Of a stretch of 61,778 bases of DNA, positions 22,456-33,862 are shown in pieces. The position numbers were made by a program, and so were the translations under genes. The notes under the pieces were generated by a model. That model was not told the DNA's origin, made no database searches, and worked only from the letters and a program-made list of their open reading frames with translations. The DNA comes from Scenedesmus sp. ARA3. Taxonomy: Eukaryota > Chlorophyta > Chlorophyceae > Sphaeropleales > Scenedesmaceae. Positions within the stretch are counted from its first letter, which is position 1. The number at the start of each line of letters is the position of its first letter. Location of the stretch: contig RWJK01001814.1 in NCBI GenBank assembly GCA_004335835.1, positions 1 through 61,778 of the forward strand, read 5' to 3'.

Positions 22456-24968
22456 CTACAGGTCCACAGACACACGCCTGCTTGCTGCCTTCTGCAGCCG
22501 ATTCATCACAGCCAAGCCCGTGCCTACTGGCGGCAAGCCCTGCACCAGAATCACGCCAGCACCCGCATCATCTGCTGCTCGCAGCGCGGCAAACAGCTGC
22601 TGTGCCACCAGCTCAGGCTGCTGCCAGCTGCCAAGCACATACTCCAGCACCACAACGCTGCTGCTGCTGCTTTTGATAGCACTAGAGCCATCACCGCAGC
22701 CATCACTGCCGGCACTCTTGCTATGACCTGCAGGAAGAGCAACCGGCTCAGCATTGCACTGCTGGCCTTGCTGCTGTTTCTGCTGCTGCATCTGCAGCAA
22801 TGCCAAGCTCTCAGGCGTCCAGCCGACATCAACGTGCTCCTTACTGCCTGTGCTGCTGCTGGCCTTGCCGGCTGCACACGAGCTCAGCAGCACCACCCGC
22901 TGAACTTTGCTATCTGACCTGGCAGCTGCCAGCTCCTGCAGCTGACCCTGCTGCACACTCTGCAGCAGCTGCTGCGTAGCGTCTGACACAAGCTGCTGCA
23001 GCAGTGAGCTACTGTGCAGTTGCGCCTGCTGCTGCGATTCACCCTCCTGCTGCTGCTGCTGGTGCTGCCAGGCTGGTGCTGGGTCTAGCAGCAACACTGG
23101 TGCGCTGGGGCTGTAGTGCCTGTACTTCATGCCAGGTGTAGTGGGCGCTGCCTCCAGTGCACTGTCCCTGAAATCACGCGCATACACCTGCAGGCATAGG
23201 CAGCACCACAAAACAAGCAGCAGAGTGGGTCTATACATGGTGTCTAGCAAGGGGCAAACACCCACGCTGCCACCCTCACAGCAGCTGTGTCTGGTCCTGC
23301 TGCTGATCACAAAAGAAGGCTGCAGGCCTGCTGTCCCTGATGCTGCAGTCACCTTTCCTGCGATCACCCCGCCAGGTCCTGCATCACATGAACAGCATCA
23401 TCATCAACAACCACACTGGACCCACCTGCAGGCCTGCCATCTCTGGTGCTGCTGCCAGCTGCTCAGCAGTCACCCCGCCAGGCCGCAGCACCACAGGTGG
23501 CACCCGCAGCCCATCCAGCACAGTGCTCTCAACCCCAAAACCACAGCCGCCGCCATCCACTACTGCTGGAACCCTGCCCGCCAGGTCATCTAACACATGC
23601 TGGGCACTGGTAGGGCTGGGCCTGCCGCTGGTGTTGGCAGAAGGCGCTGCAAGCGGCACGCCTGCTGCTGCGATCAGCGCACGTGCTACTGGGTGGGCTG
23701 GCATACGCACTGCGACAGTCGGCTGGCCTGCTGTTACGGCTGCTGGCAGCAGCGGGCTTGCAGGAAGCAGGATGGTCAGCGGGCCTGGCCAGAAGGCTGC
23801 GATCAAGCGGTGGTACTGCTGCGGGATGATGTCAGCAATACGTTGTGACCTGGCACCGCCGCCGCCGCCGCCGCTGCTGCTGCATGAGCTAGGGTCTGGA
23901 TGCACACCCCGGGGTGCAGGGTATAGTGCAGCCAGCATGTCCAAGTCGCTGACATGCACAATGAGTGGGTTGTCTGCTGGCCTGCCCTTGGCTGCAAAGA
24001 TGGAGGCAACAGCTGCGCCAGACAGTGCATTGCCAGCGAGCCCATACACTGTCTCTGTGGGCATTGCTACAGGCAGCCCGGCACGCAGAAGCGCAGCAGC
24101 CTGCTGCAGCGCCGCTGCACTGCTACTGCTGCTGCTGCTGGTGGGTATGCTGTCCCCTGCCTCGTCAACTATCTGCTGCTGCTGCTGCTGCTGCAGCAAG
24201 TGATCTGGCAGTGTGTAGTAGAGGTGTGGGCAGGCCTCCCGGCTTAGCTCCGGTGCAGTGTACGCTGCCAACAGCTGCTGTGCCAGGTCCGCAGCAGGCG
24301 GCTCTGCAGCTGGCATCTCAGCAGGGTTGACAGCCAGCAGCTGTGTGCGGTATGCTTGCCCAGCTGATGCTACAGCCTCGCCCACAACCATCTGGTGCTG
24401 CTGCTGCTGACCGAGGCAGTGTTGCTCTGCTGCGGGTTCTGCTACTGCTGCAGCAGCTACAGCCTGCATCTTGATGGCTGCAGCTGCGTGCAGCTCCTGC
24501 ATCAATTTGCTGGTGCTGGCCAAGCTGCAGCTGTTGATCTGCTCCACTGCTTGTGACATTGTGTCAACTGTGCTCACGTGCTCTGCTGCTGCTGATGCAA
24601 CCATGTCAACTGCTTGCAGTGGTGCTTGCTGCTGCGTGGTTGTGCAAGTGGCACCACTGGCAAGGCCTGCTGCTTTCAGACTTCTAGCTGAGCTGCTGTT
24701 GTGCAGCACCTGCAAGCAGGTGTGAAGACGAGTGCAAAAAGTTGAATAGTAGCAATTTACACCGACCAAGGAGTGCGAAGGCAACGTGCCCGCCAGGTCA
24801 TGCTCGGAACTTCACCAACACTGAAAAGCTGCCGAAAGTGTGGCTTAAGCATCACGCATCGACCATATAGTGACTCACCAACGAGCTTAGTAGCGTTGAC
24901 GACCTCAAGTCTTTCAGCTGGCCGCGCACCACCCGTGCTCCCGCTGCCGGCTGCCTCTTAAGTAGCAT
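22456..24968 (-). CDS. SUA5: Sua5/YrdC threonylcarbamoyl-AMP synthase (3 exons, about 701 aa)
   Basis: This enzyme makes threonylcarbamoyl-AMP from Thr, bicarbonate and ATP for t6A37 modification of ANN-decoding tRNAs. Exons are complement 24879-24968, 23426-24709 and 22456-23187, all joined in phase 0. Exon 1 (MLLKRQPAAGARVVRGQLKD) is basic and could be an organelle-targeting peptide. After about 150 residues of low-complexity sequence comes the YrdC domain: PTETVYGLAGNA, AAKGRPADNPLIVHV, FWPGPLTILLP, PSANTSGRPSPTSAQHV, GVESTVLDG and LRPGGV. The interdomain linker GMKYRHYSP and a C-terminal Sua5 domain with VLLSS and GLPPVGTGLAVMNRLQKAAS show that it is Sua5-type, not the shorter TsaC. Gln- and Ser-rich insertions and a Gly/Ser loop make it far longer than the about 350-430 aa typical of the family. 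It is divergent from the thiolase-fold gene. Confidence 0.93.
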
Positions 24969-25097
24969 GGGCACCAGCCACATGCATCGGCCATATACGC
25001 CTCTTCAGACTCAGTAAAAGACCAAAAACATGCAGGTATTCGTGTTGTCCGATCCCCAACAGCAGGTGGAGCACGGTCACTGCACAACACTGAGATA

Positions 25098-25128
<31 letters not shown>

Positions 25129-25591
25129 AACAGCAAGATCAGCAACTAGGAATCTGTAGAGGAAAGCCACAAACAAACTTTGCGAGCCATAACTTAAAGT
25201 ACTGGCCTCAACTGCCTGGGTATGGCAACGTACAGGCTATGCACATGTACACGTTGCTGCCTCAGGCTACGACAGTCTGTTACGTAGGATTCAGGCCTTG
25301 GCATCAGGCCTAAACACTGCTTCACATTGATCACATGGTCACTGTACTGTCACAGGCAATCGAGCTTTGCTCATGCGCTTGGAAGTGCTGCTGTTGCGCA
25401 GTGGTGTTGCCAGGTTGGTTGGCATGTGCTGACTGTGTCTAGGGTTTCGCGACATGGCGTGTACAGCTAGCCTGCATAGGCTGACTCTGCGTTGCTTGTG
25501 TGCAACAGAACAAACCCAGTGCTTCAGATGCTCTATTGATACAGGCCCTGCTGGCAATCAATAGACAGTGCCAGCGTTGATCGAGCTCAAA
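24969..25591. promoter_or_regulatory. Shared upstream region of divergent Sua5 and thiolase-fold genes
   Basis: These 623 bp separate two start codons pointing outward, so they must hold both 5' UTRs and promoters. A CTG tract lies near 25101-25128. I could not assign individual promoter elements. Confidence 0.45.
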
Positions 25592-27935
25592 ATGGTTAGC
25601 AAGCAAGGCAAACGCGTTGCTCGCATCATAGGCTGCGGCATGACTGCTCTACGTAGCGGAAAGGTAGCGCGAGAGCAGCCAAGCGATGCTGTAGCGCTCA
25701 TGGTGCAGGCACTGCAGCTTGCTGTACGAGATGCTGGTGTACAGATGAGCGAGCTGGACACGCTGATCGCACTGCCCAGCTTAATGTCTGAGCAGCACTT
25801 CATGATTGGGCACGCTGTGGCGCAGCAGGTGGGTTCAGGCAGGACCTTGGGAAGGTAGCTGATGTGTGCCTCACTGTTGCTGCTGCTGCTCCTGCTGCTG
25901 CTGGTGACGCTGTGCACCGTGTACACATGCAGCCTTGGTTTGTAATACAACAAGCGCATCCTTTGCTATAACTCTTGGGACTGCTTCCTGCCATGCTCTC
26001 ACTACATGCTGCCTGCAACTCCCTTTTGGTGCAACGCAGGCCCGCCTCACACCACGCAAGGGGATGTTGGTGCGCACACTGGATGTGGGTGGTGCAGGCC
26101 CAGTGGCAGCACTACTGGCAGCAAAGCACGCCATAGAACACGAAGGCAGGCGAGCAGTAGCCATAGTAGCAGGCGACACAGTAGCATCTGTGCCCACGGC
26201 AGAGTTCCTGGCGCGGGCAGATGGCAGCTGCCGTGCGAAGCAGCCCAACAGCAGCAGCAGCGCTAACACAGAACATGGCTCGACCAGCAGCAGCAGCAGC
26301 AGTAGCAGTAGCAGTAGCAGTAGCAGCAGAGATGGCAGCAGCAGCAGCAGTGTGGATGCTTGGGTGCCATCGCCTGTCATCCCGAACCTGTACGACCGTG
26401 TGGCGCGCTGGCACATGCAGCAGTACGGCACCACACGGGAGCAGCTGGTGAGAGGGAGGCGGCTGCAGCAGACGCTTTAACAGCAGCAGACGATGAAATG
26501 CAGTTGGCATCCTCCCAGCTGGGGTGGATCCTTGCCGACCGCAGCGCATGTGTCAGCACTTCTTGTTCAGGGCAGTCCTGTTTGTGTGATCTATTGAGGA
26601 GCAGATGCTGCTGCAGTTATGCCGTCGCAAGGGGTGCTTGCTTTTACAATGCAATTAGCATACTTGTTGTGTCCTGCAGGCGATGTGCGCGAGCCTGATG
26701 ACGTACCAGGCCAGCCGCCACCCAGCAGCACTGCACAGGAGGCCCCGGCTGCTGCAGGTGCGGCATGCAGCGAGTGTGCGTGAGTTGTGCGGGTGCAGGG
26801 TGATGCTGCACAACCAAAAACAAACAATGCAGCCGGCGTTTGTGTGTGGGAAGCGCTGCTGCAGCCATGTTGAGTGTGCCTGCATTTCACTCATCCTGGT
26901 GGGCACCCACCCCCCGCGCCTCCTCACATGCACAACACCAGCCTGCTCACATCACAACACAACTGCAACATATACATGTCTTATGTTTGCACGTTACTTT
27001 GTTACATCACGCAACAGGAGGTGCTGGCATCTGAGCCTGTGGCGCCAGTGACCACCAAGCTGGAGTGTGCCAAGCTGGCAGACGGCGCGGCATGCCTGCT
27101 GCTGGTGCCAGGGGAGCACCCCCATGCCAGCAGCAGCAGCAGCAGAGGTGGGGCTGCTGACGCGGCGCAGCACTGCATCTCCTCACTCCGCCAGTCCGCC
27201 AGTGTCCATATCCTCGTGATACATAGGACCACATTGCTGCCGTACACGCACTAGCGCACCTGTTGGTCACCCCTGCAGTGGTATGAGCCTGAGTGGAACA
27301 TTGCTGCGTGCGTGGTGCAACATCTGCTAACACAGCTGGCTCCAGCTCCCTTGCTGTGCTGAACCTGCCGATCTACTTGCTCTGCTTGCCACCTCTGCTG
27401 CAGCTGTGTCAGTGCTGGCTGGTGGCGAGGGCTCAGGGCCGCTGTACCCTCCCCGAGACATAACAGAGGATTGCTTCTCTGCCGGCGAGGCTGCTGCTGC
27501 TGCGTATGCGGGGGCTGGGCTGGGGCCAGAAGATATTGACTACTGGGGGCTGTACGACTGCTTCCCCATCTGCCTCATACGGTGCGTGCTAACACGCATA
27601 TGTTCTGCATTCATAGCATGCTTGCATGCAGTTGCGCGCTGCTGTGCCCTGGTGCGGGTGTTGCGGGGGCGTTGAGTACAGCAGGTGCGGAAGTAAACTG
27701 CATAAAGCAGTCTGAATTGCAAGGAAGCCTGCAGTCTTGTGCCTTGCGGAACACCGCTGCTGTGCCAATTTGGAGCTCGGCAACAACTCGGGGGCCAGCC
27801 CAGCAGCTCAAGTTCAACGGCCTGCGCATGTACTGCTGCTACATGTGTGCAGGGCTGTTGAAGCTGCTGGGCTTGCACAGAAGGGCATGGGCGGTGCATA
27901 CATCCAGCAGCAGTACACACGCCTGCTGGGACCAC

Positions 27936-27973
<38 letters not shown>

Positions 27974-28225
27974 AGAGCCGCAGCAGCAGTGTGGCCGGTC
28001 AACACGCATGGGGGCCTGCTAGGGTTTGGTGCTCCCTGGGAAGTTCCTGCCATGCACAGCTTAATAGAGGCAGTAACACAGCTGAGGGGAGAGGCAGCAG
28101 GCAGGCAGGTGGCTGGGGCTAGGAGGGCACTGGTGTATGGCAATGGTGGCGTTTTTAGTGCGTCTGCTGTAGCGATACTGGAGGGCTGCAGGAAAGAGGG
28201 TCGGGTGGCGACAAGCAAGCTCTGA
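25592..28225 (+). CDS. Thiolase-fold protein, SCP2-thiolase-like, without the usual catalytic Cys (6 exons, about 467 aa)
   Basis: Exons are 25592-25828, 26040-26447, 26680-26757, 27018-27147, 27404-27581 and 27853-28225 (TGA), and phases agree. The N-terminus (MVSKQGKRVARIIGCGMTAL) and the segments VALMVQALQLAVRDAGV, AIEHEGRRAVAIVAGD, GPEDIDYWGLYDCF, HGGLLGFGAPWEVPAMHSLI and QVAGARRALVYGNGG follow the SCP2/acetyl-CoA acetyltransferase-like family from end to end. The position normally holding the nucleophilic Cys reads TLDVGGAGPVAALLAA, and the normal GHP motif reads GAP, so Claisen/thiolytic activity is doubtful. Relatives without the Cys include aldolase-type thiolase homologues acting on sterol side chains, but the reaction here is unknown. 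There are Ser- and Gln-rich inserts at about residues 150-170 and 370-380. Confidence 0.83.
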
Positions 28226-28245
28226 TGCGGGATGAGGTTGCAGTA

Positions 28246-28250
28246 TGTAA
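28246..28250 (+). terminator. Candidate TGTAA polyadenylation signal for the thiolase-fold gene
   Basis: TGTAA about 20 nt past the TGA. The next gene starts at 28516, so the 3' UTR must be short and a proximal signal is plausible. Confidence 0.35.
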
Positions 28251-28515
28251 CACAGTAATGGCGCTTGTGGATGTGAGGGCCGGTACAAGTGCGTCATGCC
28301 GGGTTGCTGTGCCAAACTCCTGGGCTGGTGCTGTGAGTCACTCCCCGATCGGGGAAATTCGCGAATTTGAATCATGTTTGAAGCATGTCATTGTCATGTG
28401 TTACTTGCGGAGGAACAGCAACAGATCCATGTGTCTGTGATTTTACAAAGCATTTCTGCAGAGGTTGCAGAGCTAGTCAGCCACAGCATCCACTCTAGGA
28501 CACTGCTAACATAGC

Positions 28516-31500
28516 ATGGAGGCAATACAACAGGCCAAGCAGGCTGCTGATCGAGCATTTAAACAGCAGCAGTACCAGCAAGCCATAAACAAATACTCAG
28601 AAGCGCTTAAAGCCTCCGAGGACAGCCTGACAGCGGACTTGCTGCACGTGCTTTACAGCAACAGGTACTGCAAGGGATAGGGGCTGTCCTGCCTGGCCTC
28701 GACCACAAAATTCGAGTTCGCAAGCAAGCCGCAACAGCTGTCAAACAAACGGTTTTGTTGTGTTTACAAGTCTAGTCGGAAATCCTTGAAATATCGTCAT
28801 GTCACCCGTAGTTGCCAAGGTTGCTGCTACTGCTGCTGGTACTGCTGCTGCTGCTACTGCCACTGCTGCTGCCGCAACTGCTGCCTCTCCTCCATGAATG
28901 CAGAGCTGCCGCAAAGCTCGCTGTGCAGGACTTCCATGGAGCTCTTGCGGATGCACAGTCTGCAGTTGCTGTTGATGACAAGTGAGTGCTGCAGCTGGTG
29001 CAGCAGGCACAGCGGGTGACAGTGATGCCCACGCCTCTGTTGGCACGGCGCTGCTCAGGTCACTAGGCTATCAAGAGGTGCATCACCAGCCATACAGAGC
29101 ACAAGCAAGGAAGCAGCAGCAGCTCTGCTGCAGATGCATAACGCAAACTGCCACATGCGTCAGGCAGGATGCTGCACAGGATGTGTAGATGCCTTGTTCC
29201 CCCCCACTGGAGGCTCAACTGCTGCACAGGATGTGTAGATGCCTTGTTCCCCCCCACTGGAGGCTCAACTGCTGCACAGGATGTGTAGATGCCTTGTTCC
29301 CCCCCACTGGAGGCTCAACTGCTGCACTGCGTGTCATGCTGCCCAGCAGTACAGATGGTGCACCCACAATCCACCCACACTGTGCATCTGCTGCTGCTGC
29401 TGCTGCTGCTGTTGCAGGTGGGTGAAGGGCTGGTACCGCTCTGCGAAAGCGCTGCAGGGCCTGGGCAGGCTGGAGGCTGCAGCGCAGGCAGCAGGCAGGG
29501 CACTGCAGCTGGAGCCAGGCAACAGAGAGGTGCGGAGAGGCCTGTCAGTATGTCGCTATGGGTCACATATTCTGAACTCATAATTTTGATTATGTACTTG
29601 CCATGTGCTGTCCAGAGGCCCAAGCCTTTGGAAGTTTGGCCACCGCCGTGCCGTGTGTTGCTGGCCATGCTTTCCAGGTTGCTGCAGGACCCTGCTTGAT
29701 CGTACTGCGTTTGTTGATGTCTGCAGCCCATGGTTTGATTTTTTGGCAAGCACATTCTCACACACACGATGCTGCCCATGCTGCTTCACTGCTGCAGGTC
29801 AAGGCGCTGCTACAGGCATTGAAGCAGCAGCATGACAGCAACACAAGCAGCAATCCAGCCAGCCAGCCAGGTCAGCTTGCAGGACTCACCCAGCAGCAGC
29901 AGCAGCAGCAGCAGCAGCATCAGGCCGCTCCTGCTGCTCAATCATTGCGCTGGCAGCAGCTGAATGCGCTGCGTCAAACCCTAGACCTAGCGCTGCTGCC
30001 GCGCCAGCTGGTGGCTGGCTCGCGGTACCTGCCCTCGCCAGATGGCCTCAACAGCAACCTGATGCTGCTGCTGCACGGGCTAGGCGACAAACCAGCTGCA
30101 TTCACAGGTGTGCAAGCTGTGCCAGATAGGGGCTTGCAGGAATGGGTTGAGGTGGCCACAGGTGCTGCGAGCATCTTGACATTGCAGTGGGGATCCTCAG
30201 ATGCACAGCCTGAGACACAAAGTGGGCTGCTGCTTGCTGCGTTTGTGTCTGCTGTGCACCTCACCTGCTGTGCCGCCACGCACTTGCTAAGCTCGGTGCA
30301 TAGGGTGAAGAGTTAGCATTAGGACCAGGGTGTTGCGTGTGTTTAGTTGACAAGTCATGACCCCCTGCTGTGCCTCATGTGCTGCAGCGCTGGCGCAGCG
30401 CATGCAGGCACCCAGGATGTGGGGCACAGGGTTGTAGGTTTTTTAGAGTTGTAGATCAGGGTTGAGCCTTTAACCCCTGCTGTGTCTCATGTGCTGCAGC
30501 GCTGGCGCAGCGCATGCAGCTGCCGCAGACGGCCTGCCTGGCGCTGTCTGGCCCCCTGGAGGTGCCGGAGACTCGCGGGGGCAGGGCGTGGTTTAGGGCT
30601 TTTGATGATGACTGGGAGCTCATACAGGTGTGTAGAGGCTTGCCTGAAGCCTCGTGTGTTGCAGACACACATACGACTGAAAAGGGGTGTGTGTTTGTGT
30701 GGCTGCATGAGTGAGACTGTCAGGGGCGGTCATGGTTCAGCGCCTCTGAAGATGAGTGGAAGTGAATGTAGGTAACAGGGTTTGCTGTCAATACTGCTCA
30801 ACTGTGCAAGCATCATCACCTGCGGTTGCGCCATGCATCTGCATCAGCAATTAGCTTGCTGGCAGCAGCTGCGTCTCATCATACCATCGTATGTAACACG
30901 TGCATGCAGCCCCAACCAGCAGCACATACACGGCCGTCTGCATTGCCTCTCTGATCTGCTGATACTATCTGCGTCTCACAGTGCACCGTATGCCTGTCAT
31001 CATACATTACTCGCCTGCCTGCAACCTTCCCAGGCGCACTCACAGGCCTCTGCATCATGTCTGATGCTGTGCTGACACTAGCTGTCCCTCATCACGTATT
31101 GACTGCCTCATCACTGTATGTATCGCTTGCCTGCCTGCAGCCCCAACCAGGCGAGAAACGCCGCCTGAACTCCCTAGCCAGCACGCTGGCGCTGCTGACG
31201 CAGCAGCTGCTGCCAGCTCTCTCAGCAGCTGGCGGCTGGCAGCCGGATCAGATTCAGCTGCTGGGGTTCAGCCAGGGCGGCAGTGTGGCTCTTGAGCTGG
31301 CACGGTGCTGCACAGGGAGCCAACGGCTGGGCGGGTGAGTGCTTGCTTGTGCCTACTTTATGCATAGCAAACCAGCGTGAAGTCTGTCTGTGATCGCTGA
31401 TGGGTGTATCAGAGCATGTTGGTCGTGCTGTAATGACACATTATAGTAAGGCAGCCAACTACAGTTGGGCATCTTGCCGTCAACGGATCGCGCAATGATG

Positions 31501-31882
31501 TGTTAGCTGCTGGGTTCAGCCAAGGGGGGCGTGTGGCTCTTGAGCTGGCACGGCACTGCACAGGGAGCCAGCGGTTGGGCGGGTGAGTCAGCATCTTGGC
31601 GGCTACGTCAGTGGCTGTGAAACTGCCGAATGTGAACTTTGGCACATCCTCCCTGGCCCATGCGTATGGCTGCTCGGAGCGCTCAACACGTGCAGCTGTT
31701 CAAAAGCCACCTGCAGCCATGTGCTGAGGTCTGCTTTAAATGTAGCCGCTGCCTGCGCAATGCTGCTGCATACTTTGCTGCTGCTGCAGAATGGTATGCA
31801 GCTGTGCTGCTGTGGCCGGCACGTGCCACTGGCAGCAGCCCTTGCAGTGGCATGTTGTCTGCTATGATAGGCTGCATCGCGC

Positions 31883-31920
<38 letters not shown>

Positions 31921-32715
31921 TGCTGCCGCTGTGCTGCCTGCAGGGTGGTGGCTATCTCAGCTGCTTTGCTTGAGGAGCAGCTGGAGCAGCATGCGGCACC
32001 CAACGGCAGCAGCAACAGCAGTACGGCAACCAGCAACAGCAGCAGTAGTAGTCCTTTGGAGGCTGGCACAGACGCCTTGATCACGCATGGTGACAGGGAT
32101 GAGGTTGTGCCGCGGTCTTTGGTAGAACGGTGAGCTGCGCGCTTCCAGCGCAGCAGCAATGCCCTAGCTGCTGCTGTTTGCCTGTCACCCCTCCCTGCGG
32201 CAGCCTTGCTGTACTGCCATAGACAGACAAGCTCGCTCTGAAACCCAATACGCATGCACTTTGCAGCAGACTGACTACGGTGCCCTGTCAGTCAGCGCAC
32301 TGCGCAGAACCTGATGCCACAGCAAGTCTTGTACCCCACAGACTGCCCGTCACCCATGCGCTTTTGACGCAGCTCAAGTCATACCTACCTTCTGTTATGC
32401 TCAAGCAAAGAATCCTCCACCTGCCATTGCACTGTTCTAGCCTGCCTGCCTGTATGCCTGCTAATGCCTACCATAGACATGTCACTAAACACCCCTCGCA
32501 GGTCCGTAGCGGTGCTGCGCAAGGCCGGCTGCAATGTGTCGCTGCAGCCGCTGCCTGGCAAGGGCCATAGCATGATCAGCGGGCCCGCTGAGATGCGCGC
32601 CTGCATGGCCTTCTGGGCTGGCCGGCTGAAGATGCGGCCGCCGCAGGCGGATGAATCATATGTGGAGGTACCGCAGGAGGCTGCTGCTGCTGTGCTTGGA
32701 GACCTGGCTATATGA
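28516..32715 (+). CDS. TPR domain fused to an acyl-protein thioesterase/carboxylesterase-like hydrolase (8 exons, about 456 aa)
   Basis: Exons are 28516-28664, 28904-28981, 29418-29529, 29798-30107, 30500-30627, 31141-31334, 31944-32129 and 32502-32715. Phases match across all seven introns. Exons 1-3 encode about three TPR motifs (AINKYSEALKASEDS, VQDFHGALADAQSAV, WYRSAKALQGLGRLEAA). After a Gln-rich linker the alpha/beta-hydrolase follows: LLLHGLGD, the nucleophile elbow GFSQGGS, the acid loop HGDRDEVVP and the catalytic-base region GKGHSM, that is a complete Ser-Asp-His triad as in LYPLA/APT and SOBER1-like esterases. Family enzymes remove S-acyl groups from proteins or hydrolyse small esters; here TPR may bring partners. 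Ordinary APTs are about 220-230 aa and lack TPR. Introns 4 and 6 and the 3' flank hold partial copies of neighbouring exons. Confidence 0.88.
29171..29320 (+). repeat. Exact 50-bp tandem repeat, three copies, in intron 2
   Basis: Three identical 50-bp units (29171-29220, 29221-29270, 29271-29320) starting GCTGCACAGGATGTGTAGAT, with a partial fourth (GCTGCAC). Identity without a single mismatch indicates very recent expansion or ongoing homogenisation. It lies in the intron between the second and third TPR exons of the thioesterase fusion gene. Confidence 0.97.
30365..30412 (+). repeat. Echo of the thioesterase exon 5 start, in intron 4
   Basis: Near-identical to 30477-30525, including the upstream TGTGCTGCAG acceptor and the first codons (CGCTGGCGCAGCGCATGCAG). 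It breaks off where the coding similarity ends and lacks a donor, so it is a decoy acceptor about 110 bp ahead of the real exon. Confidence 0.85.
31503..31588 (+). repeat. Echo of the thioesterase exon 6 end, in intron 6
   Basis: About 85 bp closely matching 31257-31341: the nucleophile-elbow coding sequence (GGGTTCAGCCA...) through the end of the exon and its GGGTGAGT donor. It lies about 170 bp downstream of the real donor and could act as an alternative 5' splice site if an upstream acceptor were used. Confidence 0.88.
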
Positions 32716-33862
32716 GGCTGCAGAGCCTTCTGTGCTGTCTGGTTGACAGTGTGGCCTCTGCAGGCGGATGAGTCGTACGTCGAGGTACCGCAGGATGCTG
32801 CTGCTATGCTTGGCAGCATGCAGGCGTTGACAGCGTGAGGCAGCATGGCCTTCTGGGCTGGCCGGCTGAAGATGCGGCCCCCGCAGGCGGATGAGTCGTA
32901 CGTGGAGGTACCGCAGGAGGCTGCTGGTGCTGCTATGCTTGGCAGCATGCAGGCGTGAGGCTGCATGGCCTTCTGGGCTGGCAGGGTTGAGACTGAGGCC
33001 ACTGCAGGCAGATGAGTCGTACGTGGAGGTACCGCAGGAGGCTGCTGCTGCTGTGCTTGGCGACCTGTCTGCATGAGGTGCTTGGGCAGCATGCAGGCGT
33101 GAGGCTTCTGGGCTGGCAGGCTTAAGTTGAGGCCCCCGCAGGCGGATGAGTCGTTTGTGGAGGTACCGCAGGAGGCTGCTGCTGCTGTGCTTGGCGACCT
33201 GGCAATGTGAGGCTGCATGTCCTTGCTCTGGGCTGTTGGGCTGTTGAGCGCGGTTGCTTTGAGCAGAGTGGTTGTTTGAACAGAGTGGGGGTTTGAAGGA
33301 GAGGCGCTTGACAGGTGGTGCAGGACTGCTTGAAAATCAAGCCCTCTTTATATTTGCATGCACCAAAGTCCCCGTATCAGTACATGTCGTGTCCTGCGCG
33401 TCGGCACTCTAACACAGGGCCAGCGTCCTCGCCAGCCTTTGGGCTAGCCTGGGGCAGACAACTGTACTGCTGACTTCTGGCAGCCAGCATTGCTGGGCAA
33501 TTGGTGCCAACTGCTCACGTTGAAGCCTATCGACAGCTAAACCTGCCAACTCATCCCATCACCTCGGGCGTGGAAACACAAGGGCCAGTGGAAGGCCAGG
33601 TAGAGCATCGCATGTAGGCTGTACATCGCCTGCTGTACACATTCCGTGACAAGGTGTGACACAACGCACAGGACGACTTGTAGAGCCATGGTTACCTTAC
33701 GAATCAGTGCTGGCATCTTCAATGCGGCGTTGTGCGTCGTGCTCATTTCGTTTCACTACAACTAGGCAGTGACTGGCTGCAACTCGCGATCTGTTCAAAG
33801 AGCGACGATGCGCTGCTAATACAACACGGCAGTACTACTATCAAATATTTTAGGATTGCATA
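32716..33862. other. 3' flank of thioesterase gene and 5' flank of COQ2
   Basis: The left half is filled by the terminal-exon echo array (about 32755-33215). The rest (33216-33862) has no convincing coding sequence. A short ATG frame near 33689 could be an alternative COQ2 leader but is not supported. Confidence 0.45.
32755..33215 (+). repeat. Array of four diverged copies of the thioesterase terminal exon
   Basis: Units start near 32758, 32845, 32960 and 33100 and resemble 32602-32715, with the recognisable words GCCTTCTGGGCTGGC, CCGCAGGCGGATGAGTCGTA and GTGGAGGTACCGCAGGAGG. Spacing is about 90-140 bp. Several units keep a CTGCAG or CCGCAG before GCGGATGAGTC, which looks like an acceptor, and several end with stop codons. 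They lie directly after the gene's TGA. Confidence 0.92.

Noticed and set aside
32385..33218. Long minus-strand open frame (277 codons) with repeated HACMLP and CGTSTYDSSACGG-like words
   Set aside because: It is the antisense of the thioesterase terminal exon and its echo array. Its repeats follow the DNA copies, and there is no splice or family support.
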